Positions 21,388 to 31,541 of a stretch of 64,000 nucleotides of DNA are shown piece by piece. Source of the DNA: Lolium rigidum (Eukaryota > Streptophyta > Magnoliopsida > Poales > Poaceae). Position 1 is the first letter of the stretch; each line of letters begins with the position of its first letter. The notes beneath the pieces are model-generated. The model had not been told where the DNA came from, searched no databases, and saw only the letters and a list, made by a program, of their open reading frames with translations. The stretch lies in NCBI RefSeq assembly GCF_022539505.1, contig NC_061513.1:184666017-184730016 (forward strand), given 5' to 3'. The translations under genes were made by a program, and so were the position numbers.

Positions 21388-22050
21388 TTTCATTGATGAC
21401 GACGTCCATCTCTTTTCCTTTTCATATGATGCTGCGTACGAATACTGGCGGTGCTACCCTAGGTTGACGACGGTGCTACTATAGGTTGGTGATGATGCTA
21501 CATTGGTCGATGGCATGGGGTGCTACAAATGACACATGGCGATACTACCAACCGTGGTCGGGGTTGCTTCCAATGGTGTTATGTGTTGCTACGTGCGGGA
21601 TTGTGTTTTGGGGATTTTGTGGCCACATGTTTCGTGGATTTGCAACATAGGAATTATTTTTTTGCTACTTTTTTTTGCGATGTTGCTACAATTACAAAAT
21701 ATTTTTGCTACGAGGTCTCCAGCGAGATCTTCGGTGAGTCTCCGGCGAGGTCTCTGGTGAGTTCCCCGGTGAGTTCCCCATCGATGTATCCAACGATAAC
21801 TATTTTTGCTGCAATAGCACACTTTTTTTTGCTACGAGCTCTCCGGCGATGTCTCCGGCGAGACTCCGGTGAGCTCAGACGTTTTCTTTTATTTCATGGA
21901 CGAACCGTTTTTTGCTACATGAAGTTGCTGCCGGGGTGTTTATTTTGCTGCCGGATATAGTTTTTTGCTACATACAAATCTAACCGTACATAATATAGAT
22001 CCGACGGATGGAGACCCGTGGGCTGGGGAATCAGATCCTCCGGGGGACGC
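21388..22050. repeat. Region of dispersed TTGCTAC / GCTAC words
   Basis: The words TTGCTAC, TTGCTGC and GTGCTAC recur more than a dozen times between 21430 and 21970, interspersed with TCTCCGGCGAG and GAGTTCCCCGGTGAG units. A sharp CCTCCGGGGGACGCCC boundary lies at about 22036-22050. The arrangement resembles the subterminal region of a DNA transposon, possibly MULE-like, but no partner inverted end or target duplication was found. Confidence 0.45.
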
Positions 22051-22616
22051 CCAGCACTGTCCATAATTAAATCTAAACTCGATATTTCTTCTATAGACAT
22101 GGAGTGTCCAGCTAGAATATACGTTTTCCATATTCGGCAGCCATTATTTTCTCCGGCGCTCTAACTTTTAGAGATGCATATATGTTGCCATTTTATTCTG
22201 TCCAAAGGGGCAGCACAATGAGCAAGTAGTCAACATGGTGTACTAGGATTGTATGAGTCCTCGTTATCACCAAATATATTCGATCGTTGACCGTATTTAG
22301 ATTTTAAGCAACCAAGTTATTGATACACTCGCACATATGAAGGAACGCAGACATCAAAAGTGACGTGCTTTTGTAACGACATGAGTATCATGCATATATA
22401 CGGTCTCTTGGTGCATTATTAAGGTATGTACGGTGGTATGGAAGGCATGCCTCAGTTTTAACCCACATTATCTAGCGAAGTAAGTAGATAAACTTGTATA
22501 ATGCATTATCTCTTATATTTATCCTTAGCAATTAATGAGAATTAACTTAAGTTTAAGTACTAAGAATTTAACTTGCTAAGGAAAAACTTATGATACAACA
22601 GTTGTTTTCTAAGAGG
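22051..22616. other. Unassigned DNA
   Basis: About 560 AT-rich bases up to the TTA duplication at 22617-22619 hold no recognised gene or repeat. Confidence 0.3.
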
Positions 22617-22902
22617 TTAGACGATCTCCAGCCGCGTCTCTCGAAGCGCCCCTCCAAAAGTATTTGGGGTGCGCACGGATAATTTTTCGTTCCCAGCCGC
22701 GCGCCCCAAAGCCTCCTTTCGTCTGGCGCGGTCCAACACGGTGTTCAGCGCCATGAGCCAGTCCCCTGTTCACAAAGGACGCTCCGGTCATGCCGGACAC
22801 AACGAAAAGCGAGGCGAGGAGACGCAGGCCCGACGCATTAGCGGCACATTCAAGTTTAACCTAATTGTCGCCTACCTCGCGACGGAAGTTATTGGCGCGC
22901 AG

Positions 22903-24378
22903 TGATACCTCTCCAACGTATCTATAATTTCTTATGTTCCATGCTAGTTTTATGATAATACCTACATGTTTTATTCATACTTTATATCATTTTGATGCAT
23001 TTTCCGGTACTAACCTATTAACAAGATGCCGAAGCGCCAGTTCCTGTTTTCTGCTGTTTTTGGTTTCAGAAATCCTACACAGGAAATATTCTCGGAATTG
23101 GACGAAACAAAAACCAAACCATCTATTTTACCGAGACGGAACCAGAGAGCCAGAGAAGTGCCGGAGGGGGGCCAAGGGGGGCCCACACCATACCTGGGCG
23201 CGGGCCCCTACCTGGCCGCACCACCAGGTGGCGAGGCCACCCCCTGGCTCCTACGACTCCACCCTTTCGCCTATATATTCTGTCCGTCGCGAAAACCCTA
23301 AATCACCCGACGATATTCCACGAAGAGTTCCGTAGCCACCGCCATCGCGAAGACAAGTTTCGGGGGACAGAATCTCTGTTCCGGTACACCGCCGGGACGA
23401 GGAATTGCCCCCGGAGTCATCTCCATCGACACCACCGCCATCTTCATCGCCGTTGCTGTCTCCCATGATGAGGAGAGAGTAGTTCTCCCCCGAGGCTGAG
23501 GGCTCTACCGGTAGCTATGTGGTTCATCTCTCTCTCCCATGGTGTGATCTTTATGTGATCATGAGCTTTGTATCACTATTAATCTATGTGCTACTCTAGT
23601 GATGTTATTAAAGTAGTCTATTCATCCTCCATGATGTAAAGTTGACAGTGTGTGCATCATGTAGTACTTGGCGTAGGTTATGATTGTAATCTCTTGTAGA
23701 TTATGAAGTTAACTATTACTATGATAGTATTGATGTGATCTATTCCCCCTTTCATAGCTATTGTTGACAGTGTGTATGCTATGTTAGTAGTCGGTCTAAA
23801 TTGCAATGGTATTATCTTGGATTATGATTTGATGAGGATATCCCTATGAGTGGTGTTTGTCAAGTACTTGATGAACTTTGAGTGGAGCTTTCGTAGCCGC
23901 TACATGATTAGTGACTCCAATAGGAGAGTAATTCAGAGTAGCACAAGTGAAGAGAAGTTATTTATATATTATGTGATCATTGTTGAGAGTGTCCACTAGT
24001 GAAAGTATGATCTCTAGGCCTTGTTTCTGAGCATTGAAACACCGTTTCCAACAAGTTCTGCTACATGTTTGCTTGCTGCCATTTTTATTTCAGATTGCAA
24101 TTACTACTTACAATCATCCATATTACTTGTATTTCACTATCTCTTCGCTGAACTAGTGCACCTATACATCTGACAAGTGTATTAGGTGTGTTGGGGACAC
24201 AAGAGACTTCTTGTATCTTAATTGCAGGGTTGCTTGAGAGGGATATCTCTACCCTCTACCTCCCAGAGTTCGATAAACCTTGGGTGATTCACTTAAGGGA
24301 AACTTGCTGCTGTTCTACAAACCTCTTCTCTTGGAGGCCCAACACTGTCTACAGGAATAGAAGCGTGCGTAGACATCA
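22903..24378 (+). repeat. 5' LTR of element A
   Basis: It runs from TGATACCTCTCC to GCGTAGACATCA. About four differences from the 3' LTR are visible in the first 80 bases. Element family copies B and C and the LTR fragments at 1-222 and 1297-1739 share its last 400 bp. Confidence 0.92.
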
Positions 24379-24388
24379 AGCTATTTTC

Positions 24389-24406
24389 TGGCGCCGTTGC
24401 TGGGGA
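24389..24406 (+). other. Primer-binding site of element A (tRNA-Asp type)
   Basis: TGGCGCCGTTGCTGGGGA starts 10 bp after the LTR. Its first part complements the 3' end of plant tRNA-Asp (CCGGCAACGGCGCCA). B has the equivalent at 28648 and C at 59175-59192 on the minus strand. Confidence 0.8.
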
Positions 24407-24550
24407 GGTAAGGTAAAAGGTATTTACATCCTCCGACTACTAAGCTATTTCCTAGCACTGTTGCCGGTGTGTGAGTGCTCGAAGCTATTTCCTTTAGATC
24501 CTGCAATTATATCTTTTTGTTTCTTGTTTTTATTTCACTAGTTAGGCTTA

Positions 24551-25345
24551 ATGGAAGACAACAAAAAAATTAGAGATCTTTATGAACTTTATATTGAATT
24601 AGGACATGATGTGTTTGAAGAGAGAATTCAAAAACCCGTGGAACTTTGTTTGCAAAATAGTTGTAGCAATGTTATTAGCATGAACTCTTTGAACACTATT
24701 ATTGCTAATGCTATGAAAGAATTTAAGCTTGGGGAAGCTTGTTGTGATATTTTTAGTCCCCCAAGTTTTGAGGAGAAAATTTTCTTTGATTATACTTTGC
24801 CTCCCATTTATGATGATTATAATGATAGTGGTATTTTGGTGCCACCTACTATGGAGGATAAAGTTTATTATGATTATACCATGCCTGCAATTTATGATGA
24901 TTACAATGATGGTTGTGATAGTTTTACTCCCACTATTACTAATAAAATTGATTATGCTTATGTGGAGAGTAATGATACTTTTATGCTTGTGAATAAGAAT
25001 GCTTTATGTGATAGTTATATTGTTGAGTTTGTTCATGATGCTACTGAAAGTTATTATGAGAGAGGGAAACATGGTTATATGCATCTTAATAATATTAAGT
25101 TTCCCCTCTTTATGTTGAGAATCTTGAAGTTGCGCTTGTGTTGCCTTTCTATGCTTATTGCATTATGCTTACATGACTTGTTTATTTACAAGATTCCTTT
25201 TCATAGGAAGTGGGTTAGACTTAAAAGTGTTTCTTATTTGCTCTTGATGCTCTCTTTTGCTTCAACTCTTATTTCTTGCGAGAGCATCATTAAAATTACT
25301 GAGCCCATCTTAATGGCTATAAAGAAAGCACTTCTTGGGAGATAA
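24551..25345 (+). CDS. Element A protein: gag-deleted ORF with hydrophobic C-terminus
   Basis: An intact 264-codon frame starts 172 bp after the LTR at MEDNKKIRDLYELYIELGHD. It aligns by eye with the minus-strand ORF of C (58312-59034) and with the two ends of B's coding region, but the gag core found in B is missing. The middle is acidic and repetitive (TLPPIYDDYNDSG, then TMPAIYDDYNDG). From about residue 190 it has FPLFMLRILKLRL, a hydrophobic run, the basic loop FHRKWVRLK and a second hydrophobic run, as in two membrane-type helices. No zinc knuckle or enzyme motif is present. Function is unknown; it may be a relic maintained by chance or a structural protein. TAA follows KKALLGR. Confidence 0.7.
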   Translation: MEDNKKIRDLYELYIELGHDVFEERIQKPVELCLQNSCSNVISMNSLNTIIANAMKEFKLGEACCDIFSPPSFEEKIFFDYTLPPIYDDYNDSGILVPPTMEDKVYYDYTMPAIYDDYNDGCDSFTPTITNKIDYAYVESNDTFMLVNKNALCDSYIVEFVHDATESYYERGKHGYMHLNNIKFPLFMLRILKLRLCCLSMLIALCLHDLFIYKIPFHRKWVRLKSVSYLLLMLSFASTLISCESIIKITEPILMAIKKALLGR

Positions 25346-25980
25346 CCCATGTTTTATTTTGCTACTATTTTGTTGTGTCTTGGAAGTTGTTACTACTGTA
25401 GCAACCTTTCCTTATCTTTATTTTATTGCATTGTTGTGCCAAGTAAAGTCTTTGATAGAGAGTTGATACTAGATTTGGATTTCTGCGCAGGAACAGATTT
25501 TTAGCTGTCACGAATTTGAGTAGATCTCTCTGTAGGAGACTCTAAAAATTCTGCCAAAATTCATGCGTGTTCCTCAGATATGTACGCAACTTTCATTCAA
25601 TTTGAGCTTCTTCATCTGAGCATGTTAAGTGCCTCAAAAAATTCGTCTTTACGGACTGTTCTGTTTTGACAGATTCTGCCTTTTATTTCACATTGCCTCT
25701 TTTACTGTGTTTGAGTGGATTTCTTTGCTCCATTAAATTTCAGTAACCTTGGGTAATGTCCAGAAGTGTTGGGAATGATTGTGTCCTTGCTGAACATGTG
25801 AATTTTTTATTATGCACTAACCCTCTAATGAGATTGTTTTGAGTTTGGTGTGAAGGAAGTTTTTAAGGGTCAAGAGAGGAGGATGATATAATATGATCAA
25901 GAGGAGTGAAAAGTCTAAGCTTGGGGATGCCCCCGTGGTTCATCCCTGCATATTTCAAGAAGACTCAAGCATCTAAGCTT

Positions 25981-26001
25981 GGGGATGCCCAAGGCATCCC
26001 C
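25981..26001 (+). repeat. GGGGATGCC hairpin, internal copy of the polypurine motif (A)
   Basis: GGGGATGCC-CAA-GGCATCCCC is a perfect 9-bp stem preceded by CTAAGCTT. AAGCTTGGGGATGC also occurs at about 25917-25930 and directly before the 3' LTR (36277-36290), where it acts as the polypurine tract. Equivalent hairpins are at 32243-32263 (B) and 57614-57634 (C). Confidence 0.85.
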
Positions 26002-28797
26002 TTCTTCATCGACAACTTATCAGGTCACCTCTAGTGAAAATATATTTTTATTCCGTCACATCTTATGTGCTTTACTTGGAGCGTCTGTGTGCTTTTATTT
26101 TTGTTTGTGTTTGAATAAATTCGGATCCTAGCAATCCATTTGTGGGAGAGAGACACTCTCCGCTTTTTCATATGAATACTTGTGTTCTTAGTTTTACTTT
26201 TAATGTTCATGGCTAAAGTTAAAAGCTGCTGCATTTATTGCTATTTGGTTGGAAACAGAAAATGCTTCATGTGGTAATTGGTATATTGTCTTGAATAATT
26301 TGATACTTGGCAATTGTTTTGAGTTCTCAAGTAGATCATGTTTAAGCTCTTGCATCATGTAGTTTTATCCTATTAATGAAGAACTACCGTAGAGCTTGTT
26401 GAAATTTGGTTTGCATGATTGGTCTCTCTAAAGTCTAGATATTTTCTGGTAAAAGTGTTTGAACAACAAGGAAGACAGTGTAGAGTCTTATAATGCTTGC
26501 AATATGTTCTTATGTAAGTTTTGCTGTACCGTTTCATACTTGTGTTTGCTTCAAACAACCTTACTAGCCAAAGCCTTGTACTGAGAGGGAATGCTTCTCG
26601 TGCATCCAAAACCTTGAGCCAAAACCCATGTCATTTGTGTCCACCATATCTACCTACTATGTGGTATTTTTCTGCCATTCCAAAGTAAATTGCTTGCGTG
26701 CTACCGTTAAAATTTCATTCTTTGTCTTTGCAATACATAGCTCATGGGAAAGTAGCCTTAAAAACTATTGTGGTAATGAATATGTCGCTTATGTATCTTA
26801 TTTCTTATAAGTTGCTTGTTGAGCGGTAACCATGTTTCTGGGGACACCATCAACTGTTACACCTTTGTTCAATATCATGTGAGTTGCTATGCATGTTCGT
26901 CTTGTCTGAAGTAAGGGTGATTTATCATGATTAAATGGTTTGAGTATGCATATTGTTAGAGAAGAACATTGGGCCGCCAACCAAAGCCATGTATCATGGT
27001 GGAAGTTTCAGCTTGGACATTAATCCTCAATCTCTTATGAGTATATTATCTGTTGTTGAATGCTAATCATTAAAGAGGATTCCATTATCAGTTTTCTATG
27101 TTGTCTGGTATGGATGTCCTCAAGTTGAGATCTATCAAAATTGAGAAATCAAATGCGATCTATCTCCTTGGACCTTTGTACAGGTGACATAGAGGTACCT
27201 GATACGTCTCAAACGTATCTATAACTTCTTATGTTCCATGCTACTTTATTGATGATACTTACATGTTTTATACACACTTTACATCGTTTTGATGCATTTT
27301 CCGGAACTAACCTATTGACGAGATGCCGAAGGGCCAGTTGCTGTTTTCTGCTGTTTTTGGTTCCAGAAAGGCTGTTCGGGCAATATTCTCGGAATTCGAC
27401 GAAACGAAGACCAAACATCCTATTTTTCCCGGGAGGCTCCAGAACACCGAAGGGGAGTCGGAGGAGAGCCAGGGGGCCACCACACATGTGGGCCGTGCGG
27501 CCTACACCCTGGCCGCGCCGGCCTGGTGTGGGGCCACCCTGTCGCCCCTCCTGCGCCGCCTCTTCGCCTATTTAAGCCCTTTCGACCTAAAAACGCAATA
27601 CCTCTTGACGAAACTCCAGAAAGACTCCAGGGGCGCCGCCACATCGCGAAACTCCAATTCGGGGGACAGAAGTCTCTGTTCCGGCACCCTGCCGGGACGG
27701 GGAATTGCCCCGGAGTCATCTCCACCGCCGTCTCCACCGCCATCTTCACCGCCATCGCTTGTCTCCATGATGAGGAGGGAGTAATTCACCCCGGGGCTGA
27801 GGGCTCCATCTGTAGCTATGTGGTTCATCTCTCTCTTTATGTGATCTAGTTGAATATCATCTATGTGCTACTCTAGTGATGTTATTAAAGTAGTCTATTC
27901 CTCCTGCACGGTGTAATGGTGACAGTGTGTGCATCGTGTAGTACTTGGCGTGGGTTATGATTGTAATCTCTTGTAGATTATGAAGTTAACTATTGCTATG
28001 ATAAGAATTGATGTGATCTATGCCTCCTTCATAGTGTGATGGTGACAGTGTGCATGCTATGTTAGTTGTTGGTGTGATTGTGTTGATCTATCTTACACTC
28101 TAAGGTTATTTAAATATGAACATTGAATATTGTGGAGCTTGTTAACTCCGGCATTGAGGGTTCGTGTAATCCTACACAGTTAGTGGTGTTCATCATCCAA
28201 CAAGAGGGTGTAGAGTAGTCCTATTATGTGATCATTGTTGAGAGTGTCTACTAGTGAAAGCGGGATCCCTAGGCCTTGCTTCCAAGCATCGAATCTCCGT
28301 TTATTTACTGTTTTGTTGCATGTTTACTCGCTGCCATATTTTATTCAGATTGCTATTACCACTCATACTCATCCATATTACTTGCATCTCACTATCTCTT
28401 CGCCGAACTAGTGCACCTATACATCTGACAAGTGTATTAGGTGTGTCGGGGACACAAGAGACTTCTTGCTTTGTGGTTGCGGGGTTGCTTGAGAGGGATA
28501 TCTTTGACCTCTTCCTCCCTGAGATCGATAAACCTTGGGTGATCCACTTAAGGGAAACTTGCTTGCTGTTCTACAAACCTCTCGCTCTTGGAGGCCCAAC
28601 ACTTGTCTACAAGAATAGAAGCTCCCGTAGACATCAAGCTATTTTCACGGCGCCGTTGCCGGGGAGGAAAGGTAAAAGGTACTCACACTCCGGATCTCGG
28701 CTACTAAGCTATTTTCGCCGTTGTAAGTACTCGAAGCTATTTCCTTTAGATCCTGCAATTGCATCTTTTTGTTTCTTGTTTACACTAGTAAGGCATA

Positions 28798-31030
28798 ATG
28801 GAATACAACTATGAGCTTTTTAATTTATTTCCTAAGTTAAGACATGAATTGTGTGATGTGAAAATTAAAGAACCTATGGAGCCTCAATTGCATGCTAGTA
28901 GCAATGTTATTAGTATGAACGCAATCACTGCTAATGCTATGGATAAGTCTAAGCTTGGGGAAGCTAGTTTCTGTGATATTTTTAGCTTCCCATCCTTAGG
29001 GGAGAAAATTTGTTCTGATAATGCTTTATCTCCCATATGCGATAACTCTAATGATGCTTGTGATATTTTAAATCCACCTACTGCAAGTATTGCTTTCAAG
29101 ATACCCATGAAAATTATTGAACGTGTTATTGATAACCGCTATGAAGGGGATGGAACTGTCCATCCCGGAGATCATTTACTTGTTTTTGCATGAATTATGC
29201 GGGTTATTCAAGTGTGCGGGTATCTCTATGGATGAAGTGAGGAAGAAGCTATTCTCTTTTTCGCTGTCTGGTAAAGCGGCGCATTGGTATAAATTGTTGA
29301 AGAATAGTCATTCTCTTGGTTGGGAGGAAATTGTACCTCTCTTTTATTCTAAATTTTATCCTCCTCATGAAGTGCATATTGATAGGAATTACATTTATAA
29401 CTTTTATCCTCGTGATGGAGAGAGTATTTCTCAAGCGTGGGGGAGATTGAAGTCACTAATGCTCAAATGTCCCATTCATGAGCTCCCCCGTAATGTTATT
29501 GTTAACAATTTTTATGCGAGGCTTTCAGGACAACACAAGGACTATCTGGATGCCTGTTCAGCGGGATCTTTCACAAGCAAGGAGGTTGAAGCTAGGTGGG
29601 ATCTTCTTGATCGGATTGAGGAGAATGCTGAAGGATGGGAGAACAACAAAGGTGAAGAGTCAGGTATAAATTATGATTATGAATGCATTGAAGCTTTTAT
29701 GGATACTGATAAATTTCGAGATATGAGTGCTACTTATGGTCTTGACTCTCAAGTTGCTGCAAATCTTTATAAAGCCTTTGCTTCTCATTTTGAATTGCCT
29801 AAAAAGAATTTTGATAAGTATCATGAACCTTTTAAAGAGGCTTGCATGAAGGATGAAATTGTTGTTAATGATTGCAATAAGCATGCTCAAACTCCTAAGA
29901 ATGCTATTTCCTATAAGCATGTTAATTTTTGTGGAATGCATAGACCTTGTGGAATTAATCAAATCAAAGATGAATATTGTATCCATCATATTAATGAAAA
30001 AACTAGAAAGTGGGTTAGGGCTCTAGATGATCTTGGTAAAAAAGTTTGTGCCCTCTATCCTTTTATTTGTGAAGTTTGCCATGAAGTGGGTCATTTTAAT
30101 TTTCAATGCTCCACCAATGATAATTTGAACCCAATGAGTGCTGCAAATTTGTATTGTGATGATGAAATTACTCCTAATCAGCATGATGAACTCACTTTAT
30201 TTTTGTGGTGTGAAGAGTTATCAAGGAAAATTTCTTTGTTAGATATTAATGATCTTGATATTGATGATGTCCTGCATGGGTGTTTTTCTTATTGCATTGA
30301 TAATAGCCATACAAATACTTACATACAAAATATTTTAGAAGATGACACCTTGCCAAAATATGATAGGACCGCTGTGTGTTTTGAACTAATTAATGAAAAG
30401 GAGGAATCCTCCCAAGTTTCTTCTATTGTTTCTGAAAGTAAATCAGGTTATGCGGACAAGCCACCCTTCAAGCCTCTTCCTCCTAAAGAAGGGAACGAGG
30501 AGAAGGAGGAGAAGAAGAAGAAGAAGAAGAAGAAGAAGAAGAAGAAGAAGAAGAAGAAGAAGAAGAAGAAGAAGAAGAAGAAGAAGAAGAAGAAGGAGAA
30601 TAAAGAGAAAGAGGTAACGACATATCCCCGCGTGAATGAGATAACGCTAGGTAACCGTAAGTATGTTGCTCCTAATGATTATTATGATAATGAATCTGAA
30701 TACAATGATCTTCCTATGCCCTTTACATACATTAGTGATCATGATTTGAATGAGCACACTACTTTTGATATTGCAAATCTCTGGGAAACTAATTCTGAAA
30801 ATGATGATGATAATAATTGCCATAGTATCAGTGCTATCCATGCTTCCTCCCATAATGATATAGAAAGCTCTAAGCTTGGGGAAGAGGTGTTTGAAAATCC
30901 TTTTGCTACTGATCATTATGTGTTTGATACATCTCCTTCTAATAACAATGATGGTATGGTCACGGATAAACCAACTGTGAAAGATAACTATTCTATTTCT
31001 TATGATGACACTCGTGCCTCCGACCTTTAA
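28798..31030 (+). pseudogene. Gag-like protein of element B with CCHC knuckle and poly-lysine tract
   Basis: The first frame opens at ATG 28798 (MEYNYELFNLFPKLRHELCD) and shifts near 29185 into the long frame 29117-31030. The joined order is an N-terminal acidic region; a retrotransposon gag domain with GKAAHWYKLLKNSHSLGWEE and RDGESISQAWGRLKSLML (about 29270-29650); a knuckle CEVCHEVGHFNFQC at about 30070-30111, a perfect CX2CX4HX4C; a run of some 30 lysines (30510-30595); and an acidic Asn/Asp-rich tail. Gag forms the particle and packages RNA through the knuckle. Only one frame change is seen; it may be a consensus error. No protease follows. Confidence 0.85.
30510..30595 (+). repeat. (AAG)n microsatellite in the B gag frame
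   Basis: About 28 AAG units, with interruptions only at the edges (GAGGAG before, GAGAAT after), encode poly-lysine in the gag frame. The +1 frame reads poly-arginine and is a shadow. Confidence 0.97.
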
Positions 31031-31541
31031 TGATTATTATAAAGAATGCTATGATATAGGTTATAACTATCCTTATGAAACTTGTCATAGTTATGATTGG
31101 ATTGCCAAAAACAATTCCCTTAATATGCAACTTGTTTACCATGTTCAAATTCTTGATAATAATCTTGCTCCAATTACTATTAATGAGAAGAACTCTTCTT
31201 ATGCCAAAATTAATGATACTTCTATACATATGAGCCATGATAAGAATGTTTTAAGTGATGGGTATATTGTGGATTTCATTAATGATGCTACTGAAAGTTA
31301 TTATGAGAGAGGGAAACATGGTTATATGCATCTTAATAATATTAAGTTTCCCATCTTTATGTTGAGAATCTTGAAGTTACTCGTGTTTTATCCTCTTATG
31401 CTTGTCACTTTGTTCTTCATGAATTCATTTGTGTACAACATTCCTTTGCATAGAAAGTGGGGTAGACTTAAATGTGTTTTGAATTTGCTTCTTGATGCTC
31501 TCTTTTTGCTTCAAATACTATTTCTTGCGAGTACATCATAA
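31002..31541 (+). CDS. Element B downstream ORF with hydrophobic C-terminus
   Basis: A 179-codon frame overlaps the end of gag by 29 bases in another frame (ATG 31002, gag stop 31028-31030). Its end corresponds to the C-terminal half of the A and C proteins: ESYYERGKHGYMHLNNIKFP, then FMLRILKLLVF, a hydrophobic stretch, the basic loop LHRKWGRLK and a second hydrophobic stretch ending FLASTS. Two predicted membrane-type segments around a basic loop are conserved in three copies. Position after gag recalls an env-like gene, but without pol between them, and no signal peptide or fusion motif is evident. In A and C this tail is continuous with the N-terminus, so the frame in B may originally have been one with gag. 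Confidence 0.55.
   Translation: MMTLVPPTFNDYYKECYDIGYNYPYETCHSYDWIAKNNSLNMQLVYHVQILDNNLAPITINEKNSSYAKINDTSIHMSHDKNVLSDGYIVDFINDATESYYERGKHGYMHLNNIKFPIFMLRILKLLVFYPLMLVTLFFMNSFVYNIPLHRKWGRLKCVLNLLLDALFLLQILFLASTS

Noticed and set aside
19704..22050. One MULE bounded by the CCTCCGGGGGA blocks at 19704 and 22036
   Set aside because: The two blocks are in direct, not inverted, orientation and have no matching 9-bp flanks.
30393..30617. Poly-arginine frame
   Set aside because: It is the +1 shadow of the poly-lysine tract in gag.
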